From Scalesia atractyloides (taxonomy: Eukaryota; Streptophyta; Magnoliopsida; Asterales; Asteraceae), in NCBI GenBank assembly GCA_947069175.1, contig CAMTDV010000017.1, forward strand, positions 54,011,137 through 54,075,136: DNA of 64,000 nucleotides, in the 5' to 3' direction. Within the stretch, counting starts at the first letter, position 1. The number at the start of each line of letters is the position of its first letter. This document shows positions 22,291 through 33,369 of this stretch, piece after piece. The notes beneath the pieces were generated by a model. The model was not told where the DNA came from and ran no database searches. It saw only the letters and a list, made by a program, of their open reading frames with translations. A program made the translations under genes and the position numbers.

Positions 22291-23202
22291 GGCCCAAGTC
22301 CACCCTAAGTGTACTTTAAGTGTAACATAACATAAATTATACTGTTCTTCAAGATTTTAAGTCACTAAGGCCCAAGTCCACCCTAAGTGTAGCATGCTCA
22401 ACATCAAACATTCACTCCTGAAACATATGTGAAAACAAATACGTCAGCATAAAAATGTCTGTGAGTACCATAGGTTTTGTGATGATGATTCATGGCTTTA
22501 AATGTTTCGAAGAAATGTTTAACTATACAAAAGTAGCCATGAACCGTCATAAAATGTTTCTTTATGAAATCATGTGAAAATCAAATGATATAAAAGAAAT
22601 GATGCAAGGTTAACTTAATAACCAAAATAGGTCATATCTTGTGTAAAAATGTCATGTCTTGTGTAAAATATGTCGTGTCTTGTATTTTGTTTGAAGTGGT
22701 TTAGATAATGCTACGATATGTAATATAATAAAAGCACTTATATATAGGAAGTAGCAACGGCGTATCCAACATGCTTTTATCATATTACACACGTCTTGTT
22801 ATTTAAACCACTCACTAAAAACCAACCAATGAAACTGTCATGTTTAAACCAATGTGATGTCTTGTAATAACCAATGTCATGTATAAATCAATGTCTTGTG
22901 TAAACCAATGTCTTTGTGTAACCAAAATGTCTTGTATAAACAATGTCTTTGAATAAACAAGGGTTTTGTTTAAACCAAAAGTTATGTTTTATAAACCGCA
23001 GCTTTTATTGTAAAAACATATATTAGGATTGTTGGCGAATACATTCAAGCCTTGTTGACTGTCAAATAAACCCTTATAAAGACAAAGGTTTATCAAATGT
23101 TCATCGGATTTTGTCATTCCCTTAAGTCACTTCCAAAAAAACCCAGGAAGCGAGAAAAGGGTCGTCAATCCTATATTACCATTACATACTACCGGTCGAC
23201 TT
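22291..23202 (-). repeat. H LTR, left fragment
   Basis: A related but distinct LTR subfamily. A segment starting 'ggcccaagtccaccctaagt' occurs twice (22290 and 22367). The fragment continues at 26468 after an inverted LTR. It contains TATA hairpin copy 3 (about 22695-22810). Confidence 0.65.
22695..22810 (-). promoter_or_regulatory. TATA-box hairpin cassette, copy 3
   Basis: Arms 'gtaatataataaaagca' / 'tgcttttatcatattac'; loop 'cttatatataggaagta' and 'gtatccaacatg'. Confidence 0.65.
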
Positions 23203-23793
23203 TGTGACATTTCACGTTTTTAATCCTTGTTCAAACTCGATCTTTCAAACCACTTCTGGAAGTGAAATAGCAAACTGCAACGCAAATGTACAGTTTAACG
23301 TTATGTACACTCCGGAACAAGGAAATAAGCTAAACATACCCTAAGCACCCTTTATATAACTTAGAAATAAGTTTTGAAGTTTTCGGTATGGCTAAAACAT
23401 GTTTATTCAAGCTCAAAGACTATTTGCGTCATTTGCCAAAGTCTGTCGATTCTCCTATTTTTTAATACGAACCACATTTAGACATCCAAAAATTTTTGTA
23501 ATCAATAAAATCTTGTATGTTATTGATAAGAATGCAAAAATGTCAATCGTTGCAAAATTTCGCTCGTTTTCGCGTCCGTTAAAGCGTTCGTCGTAATTAA
23601 GCGAAAAACGCAACCGTACAACCGAACAAACCGACATCCACGACATTTCCGGGCATATTTCAAGTCCCATATGCTTTAACATCCTTATAACGCCTGAAAA
23701 TTAGGTTAACGGGTGTTAAAAGCGACAAAACGCGTCGAAACAAGTGTATGGGCCAAAACTGTCATTTTTCAAACTTGCTGCCCAGGTCCCATG

Positions 23794-23832
23794 CTTACGG
23801 ACCGTAAACATGTATACCATACGGTCCGTAAG
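23794..23832. repeat. Perfect 13-bp inverted repeat, GC-rich
   Basis: Arms cttacggaccgta (23794-23806) and tacggtccgtaag (23820-23832) with a 13-base spacer. The same arm recurs at about 17050 in the G LTR with a different partner. Confidence 0.9.
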
Positions 23833-25839
23833 GACCCCCCCAGCTCAGTTGTTTTGCTGGCAGCCTCTTGTTTCATGCCTTGGAGCCCAAGAACTTGAAA
23901 TTGCCAGCTTTGTACCTACATTTGACACTTGTTAAGGCCCTCCTAGGATCATGACAACACCTTGGACACTTGGCATGGTCCTACACACACAAAATCACTA
24001 TAAATAGCAAGCTAATTCTTCATTCCAACTTGCTAATTTCATTATTTTTCCTCTCATCTCTTTGGAGCTTGCTTCCAGCTTTTGGAGGCCTCCAACTCTG
24101 AGTTCTGAAAGTGTTCTTCAACACAAGTAATTGCTCTCCTTAGTTCTTTCATTATTTTGGCATTTTCAGCCAAAAGTCAAACTGTTTGACTTTCTGTTTG
24201 ACTTTCTATTTGACTTTCGGTTCTGACCATTCTTGGTCAAGTCAAAGTTCAATTGAACTTTGCAACGTGATCGTAATCACGAAGGAACTATTTTCGGGCA
24301 TCAAAGTTTTGATCAAAAATGCGCATTTTGTGCATTTTACAAAGGAACTATTTTCGGGTATCAAAACACTATGTTTTGTTACCAAATCAGTTTTGCAACT
24401 TAGTTAGATATGTTTTGACATGTCTAACTCGTCACTTCTAGTTTAGTGCTTTATTTAGGGTCGTAAGTCGAGCGGTCTTGAACACCGCTTCGACTTTCGA
24501 ATCCGACCCGTTTGGTCGATCTTAGGATCCGACCAAACACATATTTGTGACCATAGTTGTATAGGGAATAACCCTCTGAGGTTATACCTTATGGTCACGT
24601 CATTTGGTTAGTGTTATGATAAGTCGCCTTTATGTTCTTTAAGAATGACCAAAATGCCTTTTTGTGCATAAATCCATTTTAAACATATGTAACCAAATCT
24701 TTGACATTTAAACTGATGTTATAACATTTTCAAACATTTTTGGGCATTTAAGACTTATCATAACATGTTTAACCATCCGATCACGCGTTTACGCAAATGA
24801 CCCGTTAAAGTAGCGTAAACTACCTTAACGAGTCATAACAGGTCAAAAGAACTTAGGATTCATTTCAAATCATAATGTTGAGTTTGTTAAATCATTTCAT
24901 ATCTTCCAACACTCATTTGGTTTACAAAACCTCATTCTATCAGAATCCTCCGATTAAAGTCACGATATTAACATAGTTATCCTTATTAGGACACACTTGA
25001 ATCCTCGGACTCTTGAGCTTTGTTTGTTCTACTTCAACAAGGACACTCTTGTAATCCCATGTGAGTACATAGTCCCCTATTTTATGTTTTTCAAATGTTT
25101 TTGGGTGATACATATGTGTCTATCACTACTTTCAGTTTTCATGACATTACACATGTTTTGATTATCTAGTACATATAGTACATGATTTCAAAGACATTTT
25201 ACATGGTATATTGACTTAGTATAACCGACACATGGTTTCAAAGACATTTTACATGGTAATTGACTTAGTATACCTAAACATGGTTTCAAAGACATTTTAC
25301 ATGGTATGGTGACTTAGCATACCTAGTATACGATTTCAAAGACATTTTGCTTGATATATTGACTTAGTATGCCAAATACATGGTTTCAAAACATTTTCAT
25401 AACATGCTTACATTGTTCAAGACATATTGGTGCGTTAAATATACAATGATACATTCATTAACATAAACCCCGCCGACCGGTAGTATGTTATGGTACCATA
25501 GGTTTGACACCCCATTCCCGCTTTCTAGTTGTATGGAAGTATACATTGGGGAATGACAGAATCCGATGAACATTTGATAAACCTTTGTCTTTATAAGGGT
25601 TTATCCGATTGTCAACAAGGCTTGAATGTATTCGCCAACAATCCTTATTATGTTTTTACAATAAAAGTGATGGTTTATAAGACATAACTTTTGATTTAAA
25701 CAAAACTTTGTTTATTCAAAGACATTGTTTTATACAAGACACTGGTTTACACAACAAATTGGTTCACACAAGGCATTGGTTTATACTAGGCATTCCATTG
25801 ATTTACGCAACACTTTCATTTATTGGTTTATGGTGAGTG

Positions 25840-25945
25840 ATTTAAATAACGAGATGTGTGTAATATGATAAAAGCATGGTGGATACTCCGTTGGTACTTC
25901 CTATATATAAGTACTTTTGTTATATTACATATCGTAGCGTTATCC
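25840..25945 (+). promoter_or_regulatory. TATA-box hairpin cassette, copy 4 (inverted)
   Basis: Reads directly on the plus strand: 'catggtggatac', then 'tacttcctatatataag', within arms 'gtaatatgataaaagca' and 'cttttgttatattac'. It is the reverse complement of copy 3, as expected for the inverted LTR. Confidence 0.65.
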
Positions 25946-26467
25946 AAATCACTTCAAACAAAATACAAGACACGAGATCTTTTATACAAGACATGACATT
26001 TTTACACAAGACCTAACATATTTTGGTTATTAAGTTAACCTTGCATCATTTCTTTTATATCATTTGATTTTCATATGATTACATAAAAGAAACACTTCTA
26101 TAACGGTTCATTGATACTTCTGTATTAGTCAAACTTTTCTTTAAAACATTCAAAGCCATGAATCATCATTACAAAACCTATGTTACTCACGGCCATTTTT
26201 ATGCCGACGTACCTATTTTCACATATATTTTCAGGATCCATTGTTTGACGGTTTGGTTGCACACTATACATAGGATGGACGCGGGCCTTAGTGACTTTAA
26301 AATTTGAAAAAAATTGATTGTAATTCATTTCTGTTATTCCAAGACAATGTAATTCGATATTCAATAAAACAAAACTTTAAGTACCATGTGTTGTGAAACC
26401 ATTTGTAACGTGACTCCCCAAGTGTTTCTGTTGCGGGTTGTTACACTATGCAATTTGGGGTGTTACA

Positions 26468-28992
26468 GGAGTGATCAATGTTAATGAATGTATCATTGTA
26501 TATTCAACGCACCAATATGTCTTTAACAATGTAAGCATGTCATGAAAATGTTTGAAATCATGTACTTGGCATACTAAGTCAATATACCAAGGAAAATGTC
26601 TTTGAAATCGTGTACTAGGTATGCTAAGTCAACATACGAAGCAAAATGTCTTTGAAATCGTGTACTAGGTATGCTAAGTCAACATACGAAGGAAAATGTC
26701 TTTGAAAACCAATTCTTTGATATATTAAGTCAATATACCATGTAAAATGTCTTTGAAACCGTGTGTAGGTATACTAAGTCAATATATCATGTAAAATGTC
26801 TTTGAAACCATGTGTAGGTATACTAAGTCAATATACCATGTAAAATTTCTTTGAAACTATGTGTAGGTATACTAAGTCAATATACCATGTAAAATGTCTT
26901 TGAAACCATGTGCTATATGTACTAGATAATCAAAACATGTATAATGTCATGAAAACCGAAAGTAGTGATAGGCACATATGAATCACCCTAAAACATTTGA
27001 AAACGTAAAAGAGGGGACTATATACTCACTTGGGATTGTGTATAAGTTTTGTATAAAAGATCAACAACGCTTGGAAGTCAAGGATTCAAGTGGTTCCTAA
27101 TATCGGATAACTATGTTAATAAGTCGGGACTTTAATCGGCTGATCGGATAGAATGAATTTTTATAAATCAAACGAGTGTTGGAACTCATATGGCATGAGT
27201 TAATAAACTTAACATTCTGATTTGAAAGTGATCCTAAGTGCTTTTGACCCGTTATGACTCGTTAAACATGTCCTATGATAAGTCTTAAATGTCCTATGAT
27301 AAGTCTTAAATACCCAAACATGTTTGAAAATGTTATAACATCGGTTTATGTGTCAAAAATTTGGTACATATGTTAAAAATTGATTTATGCGCAAAAAGGG
27401 CATTTTGGTCATTTCTAAGGAATATAAGAACGACTTATCATAACACTAACCAAACAACGTGACCATTAGGTATAACCTCAGTAGGTTATTCCCTATGCAT
27501 CTACGGTCACATACCTGTGTTTGGTCGGCTCCTAAGATCGACCAAACGGGTCGGATTCGAAAGTCAAAGCGGTGGTCAAGACCGCTCGACTTACGACCCT
27601 AAATAAGCACTAAACTAGAAGTGACGAGTTAGACATGTTGAAACATGTCTAACTAAGTTATAAAAATGATTTGGTATCAAAACTTGGGGTTTTGATACCC
27701 AAAAATAGTTTTGTCATAAAATGCACATTATGCGCATCTTTGACCGAAACTTTGACTCGTCACTTCGACTAGTACACGAGGTAATCAGAAGGTGCAATCG
27801 CTAGGGATTATAACCTTCGTGATTACGATCACATTGCAAAGTTCAATTGAACTTTGGCTTGACCAATTAAGGTCAGAACCAAAAGTCAAACAGAAAGTCA
27901 ATTGTTTGACTTTTAGCTCAAGATAAGCTAAAATAATTGAAATAGACTAAGGATGAGAACTTACTTGTGTTATGGAACACTTAAGATCTCAGGTTGGAGG
28001 CCTACAAAGGATGGAAGCAAGCTCCAAGTAAGTGGGAGAGAGAAGAATAAGAAATGAGCAAGGAAGAATGAAGAATTCACTTGCTATATATAGTTTTCAT
28101 GAAGCCATAAGGTCATCACAAGTGTCCCATGTGTTGTCATGATCTTAGGGAGGTTTAAACACTTGTCAATTGTAGGTTAAAAGTTGGCAATTTCGTGTTC
28201 TTGGGCTCCAAGGCTTTGCACAAGAAGCTGTCAGGTTGCAGTCAAACTTTCTGCCCAAGCAGGGGGTTCACGCTATGCGACGGGTATCCCCTTAGGGCAT
28301 CGCCATACGCCACGCCCCGCGGCTTAAAGTTTTAAAATTGGCAGAACAGGTCCTTGCGCATGATTTTGATGATTTTTGACTTTTTTAACACCCGTTAACC
28401 CAATATTTAGGCTTTATAAAGATGTTAATGTATATGTGACTTGAATTATGATAAAAAAATGTCATGGATGTCGGTTCGTTCAGTTGTACGGTTGTGTTTT
28501 TTGCTTAATTATGACGAACGCTTAACAAACACGAAAATGACCAAAATTGCAAATCGTTGCGCAACTCTTCATCCTTATCAATAAAATAAAAGATTTTATT
28601 GATTATAAGAATTTTTGGATGTCTACACAAGGTTCGTATCTAAATACAGACCAACAGACTTTCGCAGTTAGTCTCAAATAGTCCCTGAACTTGAATAAGC
28701 ATATTTTTGCCATACTGAACCCTTCAAAACTTATTTCTAAGTTATGTAAAGGGTATTTAGGGTAGGTTTAGCTTATGTCCTTGTCCCAGAGTGTATGTCG
28801 TGTTAAACTGATTATGTTTGCGTAATAGTTTACGATTTCATATCCAGTAAAGGTTTGAGAGCTCGGAATTGAACAAGGATTGAAAATGTTAAATGTCATA
28901 TGTATTTATACAATCTCGGAATAAAACATATTGTTTCATTAAATATAAAATTGTTCGGAACTGTACGATGATTGAAAGACACAAATGTCACA
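26468..28992 (-). repeat. H LTR, right fragment
   Basis: Continues the H LTR and ends AATGTCACA at 28992, followed on the minus strand by the polypurine tract 'agtagaggagac' and the GGACGAAATTTC box at the end of pol. It contains a tandem array (26570-26920) and a GC-rich variable segment (28265-28330). Confidence 0.75.
26570..26920. repeat. Minisatellite in the H LTR, about 50-60 bp unit
   Basis: Six to seven copies of a unit containing 'aaaatgtctttgaaaccatg' and 'tactaagtcaatatacc'. The inverted copy is at 25190-25400. Confidence 0.9.
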
Positions 28993-29514
28993 GTCTCCTC
29001 TACTTTAGGAAATTTCGTCCCGAAATTTTATTAGAGGAAACTTGTGAGAATAGATGTGGATATTTCGCCTTCATTTGGTCCTCTCGTTCCCAAGTAAATT
29101 CTCGGCCACGTTTAGATTCCCAACGAACTTTAACAATCGGTATTCGTCTATGCTTGAGCTTTTTTACTTCACGATCCAATATTTCGACAGATTTCTCGAC
29201 AAAGTGCATCGTGTTATCAACATGAATTTCATCAAGAGGGATGTGGAGGTTTTCATCAGCCAAACACTTTTCAAATTAGACACGTGGAAAGTTGGATGAA
29301 CATTACCAAGTTCAGGAGGTAACTCAAGTTTGTAGGCCACCTTTCTGATTCTCTCAACGATCTTGAATGGCCCAATATATAGTTTTCCTTTCTTTCCAAA
29401 TCTGACCACACCTTTCCAAGGGGATACCTTGAGTAGGACGTGATCACCAACTTGGAATTCCAAGGGCTTGCGTCGTTTGTCCGCGTAACTCTTTTGACGG
29501 CTTCTAGTTGTCAA
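28993..29514 (-). pseudogene. pol: H pol C-terminus: integrase tail and chromodomain
   Basis: Integrase C-terminal GPY/F-like region (VRFGKKGKLYIGPFKIVERIRKVAY, then LELPPELGNVHPTFHVSNL). A chromodomain-like tail follows in another frame (KVRWESKRGREFTWEREDQMKAKYPHLF). This tail marks the chromovirus clade and is thought to direct integration to modified histones. A frameshift separates the two parts. Immediately downstream are the conserved box before the polypurine tract and the LTR. Confidence 0.88.
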
Positions 29515-30364
29515 AAGGTTATCACGAATTTTCTTGACATTGTGTCTGTTGTGTCTTGAATGAGTTCAAATCCGGTGAACTGAGATTCACCAACTTCATT
29601 CCAACAGACAGGTGAACGACATTTTCGACCATAAAGAGCTTTGAAAGGAGCCATGCTAATGCTAGAGTGATAATTGTTGTTGTCGTAGAATTCGATAAAC
29701 AATAGATGCGATTCCCAACTACCACCAAAGTCGATCACACAACCTCTAAGCATATCCTCCAGTGTTTGGATTGTCCTTTCAGATTATCCATCCATTTGAG
29801 GATGATAAGCAGTGCTCAGGTTGAGTTTGGTTCCCATGGCAGATTACATGGTCTTCCAAAAGTGAGATGAGAATCGAGCATCACGATCTGATATGATGTC
29901 CAAAGGAACACCATGACGAGATACAATCTCATCAACATAGATCTTAGCAAGTTTGTTAGCAGAGAAGTCCTCACGAATTGGAAAAAAGTGTGTTGACTTT
30001 GTTAGACGATCAACGACTACCCAAATGGCATCGTGACCTCTAGGAGTACGCGGTAATTTGGTAACGAGATCCATTGCAATGTTTTCCCATTTCCAACTGG
30101 AATTTCTGGTTGTTCAAGCAAACCAGATGGGCATTGATGTTCAGCCTTGACTTTAAGACAAGTTAGGCATTTAGACACATACAAGGCAATGTCCTTCTTC
30201 ATACCCGGCCACCAATACTGGGTACGAAGATCCTTGTACATTTTGTCTGCACCATGATGGATTGAGTAACGAGACTTGTGGGCCTCGTTCATTATCAAGG
30301 TGTGGAGATTGTCTTGGCTTGGAACCCACAAACAGTTCAGGTAGCAAAACAACCCATTGTCCAT
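29511..30364 (-). pseudogene. pol: H integrase (HHCC and catalytic core, broken)
   Basis: The zinc-binding HHCC domain is readable (EAHKSRYSIHHGADKMYKDL…CLTCLKVKAEH). A frameshift follows near 30075, then the core: the first Asp in MDLVTKLP, the second in IISDRDARFSSHF, and the Glu in SERTIQTLE. A stop (TAA) precedes SERTIQ near 29785, and another frameshift follows near 29753. The catalytic triad residues are present but spread over broken frames, so the protein cannot be made. Further on, NNNYHSSISMAPFKALYGRKCRSP is the usual post-core segment. Confidence 0.9.
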
Positions 30365-30367
30365 TGT

Positions 30368-30938
30368 TTAAAGTTGAAGCTCAAGATGATGTGGTAATTC
30401 ATTAACCATCATGTCTTGTGTAACACAAGTACGTTGAACTTGGAAGATACGGGTTTGTATATCAGATCGAACTTGAACACAATGTAACTTGACACGTTCC
30501 TTACGAATAAGTGCATCGGCAATGACATTCGCCTTACCAGGATGGTAGCGAATCTCGCAGGCGTAGTCGTTCAAAAGTTCGACCCAACGTCGTTGTCTCA
30601 TGTTTAGTTCTTTCTGATTGAAAATGTGTTGGAGACTTTTTTTGGTCCGTGAAAACCACACATTTTGTACCGTGTAGGTAATGTCTCCAAATTTTGAGAG
30701 CGAAAACAATATCACCTAACTCAAGATCATGAGTTGTGTAGTTCTTCTCGTGGATTTTCAATTGTTTTGATGCATAAGCTATGACTTTGTGTCTATGCAT
30801 GAGAACACAGCCAAGGCCTAAGTTTGATGCATCACAGTATACGACAAAGTCATTGTTACCCTCAGGTAAGGATAGAATAGGAGCATCACAAAGCTTCTGT
30901 TCAAGGTCTGAAAAGCTTCTTCTTGTTTGGGTCCCCAC
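30368..30938 (-). pseudogene. pol: H RNase H domain (frameshifted)
   Basis: Ty3/gypsy RNase H: DASNLGLGCVLM, THDLELGDIVFALKIWRHYLHG, FTDQKK, then in another frame LNMRQRRWVELLNDY and HPGKANVIADAL. The acidic residues D-E-D-D of the active site are visible, but a frameshift separates the second half near 30640. Lies directly after RT, as in all gypsy pol. Confidence 0.88.
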
Positions 30939-30939
30939 T

Positions 30940-31799
30940 CAAAAGGTTTATTCTTTTGAATCAAAGCAGTGAGGGGAACCGCAATCTTGGAGAAGTTTGC
31001 GATAAAGCGGCAGTAACAACCCGCGAGACCCAGAAATAAACGAACTTCGGCAGGAGTAGTAGGTATATCCCATTCCTTAATCTCACTGATTTTGGTGGGA
31101 TCTACATGTATACCTTGTTCGTTGACAATATGTCCCAAGAATTGAACTTCTTTTAACCAAAATTCGCACTTGGAGAATTTGGAATAAAGTTGTTCTTTCT
31201 TTAGGAGTTCCATCGTTAAACGGAGATGTTGCTCATGATCGGCTCGAGACTTTGAATAGATCAAGATGTCATCGATGAATACAATGATGAACTTGTCTAA
31301 AAAAGGTTTACAAACCCTATTCATTAAGTCCATGTAGACGGCAGGAGCATTTATTATGCCAAAGGGCATAACAGTGAACTCATAGTGGTCGTATCGTGTA
31401 CGGAAAGCAGTCTTGGGAATATCTTCTTTGAGTACACGAAGTTGATGATACCCAGAACACAAATCAATCTTTGAAAAGCAAGTAGCACCTTGCAGCTGAT
31501 CAAAGAGATCGTCAATGTGAGGTAGGGGATATCGATTTTTGATTGTGAGTTTGTTGAGCTCACGATAATCGATACACATACGGAAGGATCCGTCTTTCTT
31601 TTTCACAAATAGGACAGGTGCGCCCCATGGTGAAAAGCTTGGATGAATGAATCCTTTGTCTGAAAGCTCCTGAAGCTATTTTAATATCTCTTGCATCTCA
31701 GATGGTGCACGACGGTTTGGGGATTTGGCTACAGGGTTGGCACCAGGTACAAGGTCAATACGAAACTTGACGTGCTGGGGTAAACCTGGTAGCTTGAAT
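30940..31799 (-). pseudogene. pol: H reverse transcriptase (truncated upstream)
   Basis: Gypsy RT with FVKKKDGSFRMCIDYRELN, LPHIDDLFDQL, YHQLRV, VMPFGIINAPA and the catalytic FIDDIL box (Asp-Asp codons at 31268-31273). The open frame spans 262 codons (31606-30818); sequence upstream to 31799 is RT with a stop. Protease, gag, PBS and most of the 5' LTR are missing: at 31799 pol joins LTR sequence through the shared string 'ttgaattatg', a likely microhomology deletion. It is the best preserved RT in the window. Confidence 0.92.
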
Positions 31800-32240
31800 T
31801 ATGCTCAAAATTGTCATTGACGTCGGTTCGTTTGGTTGTATGGTTGCGTTTTTCGCTTAATTACGACGAACGTTATAACAAACACGAAAATGACCGAATT
31901 GCAAATCATTGTGCAACTTTTTATCCTTATCAATAAAATACAAGATTTTATTGATTACAAGAATTTTTGGATGTCTACACAAGGTTCGTATCTTGAATAC
32001 GGACCAACAGACTTTCACAGTTTGTCGGAAATAGTCCCTGAACTTGTATAAACGTGTTTTTGTCATACCTCACCCTTTTAAACTTATTTCTAAGTTATGT
32101 AAGGGTATTTAGGGTATGTGTAGCTTATGTCCTTGTTCCAGAGTGTACGTTGCATTAAACTGATTACATTTAAGTAACAGTTAACGAATCACTTCCAAAA
32201 GAAAAGTTTTTGAAAGTTCGGATTTTGCACAAGGGTTACA
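31800..32240 (-). repeat. LTR end fragment (H/G mosaic)
   Basis: The first about 190 bp match the H LTR ('gaatttttggatgtctacac', as at 28610). The last about 220 bp match the G LTR end ('gaaagttcggattttg…aagggttaca', as at 17630). It ends with the G TSD tcgtg. Confidence 0.7.
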
Positions 32241-32245
32241 TCGTG

Positions 32246-32867
32246 CACCTAGCGTCTCCAATGGTGTGACTTCCTACAACAGAATGAGTAAGCATTTTCT
32301 TGAGAATGACTTTTGTATTCCTTTATATACTTTTATGATTACCTAAAAGAGTTACAAAATCAACGATGTGTCGATGTTGAGGACCTTAACCTTGAATTTG
32401 GTGAGGATTGTTTGTAAGGTGTTGTATGGGGTTGCGTTATCTGTCTATGGTCACTTGTATTCATATACAACAAGAAAGAGTAATACAACTAGGTTAAACA
32501 TGCAATAGCTTGTCCGAGCTTTAATTTTGAGGATGACCTTAAGTTATATAATTCTTTCTTCTTTCGATAGTACTTCAGTTCATGTTTAATTATTTAAAGA
32601 TTTAAACTTTGATAAGCTGAAATATTATTTATCCCTTTACTATAATTTCTTCAATGAGTCAATAATTTTCTTTACTTAAAGCTTGAGAAGTATAAATAAA
32701 ATTAATTATTTGAGAGGGCAATAGAAGAGCAACGTGTTCAAGATGGGTTCAAGATTGTTAGGGAGGTGCTTCTTGAGCCAAAAAACAATTCTAATCCAAA
32801 AACGTTTTATACTACTAAAAGGTTTAGCTCTATAAAGTTTTGATCCGGTACAAGTGGTAATTTGAGC
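32246..32867. other. Non-TE island, right half; nothing identified
   Basis: The sequence following G. No ORF, RNA gene or repeat that I can support. It is AT-rich with intron-like composition. Before the G insertion it joined 14439. Confidence 0.4.
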
Positions 32868-32875
32868 CCTTCTAT

Positions 32876-33082
32876 TAGGGATGAGCATGGTGCCGGTATC
32901 AAAATCATCAAAACGATATCGAAAATCTTCGCTACGGTAACCGGTACAGGACCAATACGGTACTGGTATTTGAAGATAAAAATCAGTATTTTACCGGTAC
33001 CATACCGAAAAAAGTGGGTAAGAATCGGTACCGAAAATAATTCGGCACGGTACCGGTACTAACTACCAAATGCTCATCCCTA
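32876..33082. mobile_element. hAT-type MITE, 207 bp
   Basis: TIRs TAGGGATGAGCA / TGCTCATCCCTA with perfect 8-bp TSD ccttctat (32868-32875 and 33083-33090). Interior rich in 'ggtaccg' and 'accggta' subterminal motifs. No coding capacity. Confidence 0.95.
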
Positions 33083-33299
33083 CCTTCTATATATTAATAG
33101 GTTAATTTTGTTTTTTTAATCTTAAATGGGTCAAACATATTTATTATGTTTTAAAGGATTCAACTAAAAAGAGAAAGGTTGAATGGATTTAACTGGTTAA
33201 ATGAGTCAACCTTGGTCAAACGGGTTGAAACTTAGCGGAAGTGTATTTATATACACCAAAACCGAAATTGAGTCCTCATAAATGGTTAGAATCATATCA

Positions 33300-33369
33300 G
33301 TCAATCATACCCAGTATAATCCCACTCATAGCAAAGCTATTGGTAGGGTCTGGGGAGGGTGGGACTGCT
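33300..33369 (-). mobile_element. Au-like SINE 3' end, interrupted by gypsy-2
   Basis: On the plus strand 'acccagtataatcccac' and 'gggtctggggagggt' match, in reverse, the conserved 3' part of the plant Au-type SINE. The match stops exactly where the gypsy-2 LTR begins (33370). The remaining tRNA-derived head should lie beyond the distal gypsy-2 LTR, outside the window. Family assignment is from memory of the consensus. Confidence 0.6.

Larger units (their letters stand above)
23203..26467 (+). mobile_element. Inverted full-length H-family LTR (probable solo LTR)
   Basis: Starts TGTGACATTT and ends GGTGTTACA, 3.27 kb, in the opposite orientation to the surrounding H LTR. It splits the H LTR at 'accggtcg'. 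No internal domain is attached, so it is probably a solo LTR. Flanks gactt and ggagt do not form a clear TSD, so an inversion or recombination origin is possible. It contains a 13-bp perfect hairpin (23794-23832), 'tttcaaagacattt' repeats (25190-25400) and an inverted TATA hairpin (25840-25945). Confidence 0.65.
14440..32240 (-). mobile_element. G locus: gypsy element with nested insertions, TSD tcgtg
   Basis: Outer ends TGTAACACCC (14440) and GGGTTACA (32240) with a 5-bp TSD tcgtg at 14435-14439 and 32241-32245. Left LTR 14440-17656, internal 17657-21437, right LTR from 21438 interrupted by the H element and ending at 32240. The PBS at 21422-21437 shows minus-strand transcription. It holds gag but no pol of its own. 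Confidence 0.75.

Noticed and set aside
23198..26472. 5-bp TSD around the inverted H LTR
   Set aside because: gactt and ggagt do not match well enough to claim.
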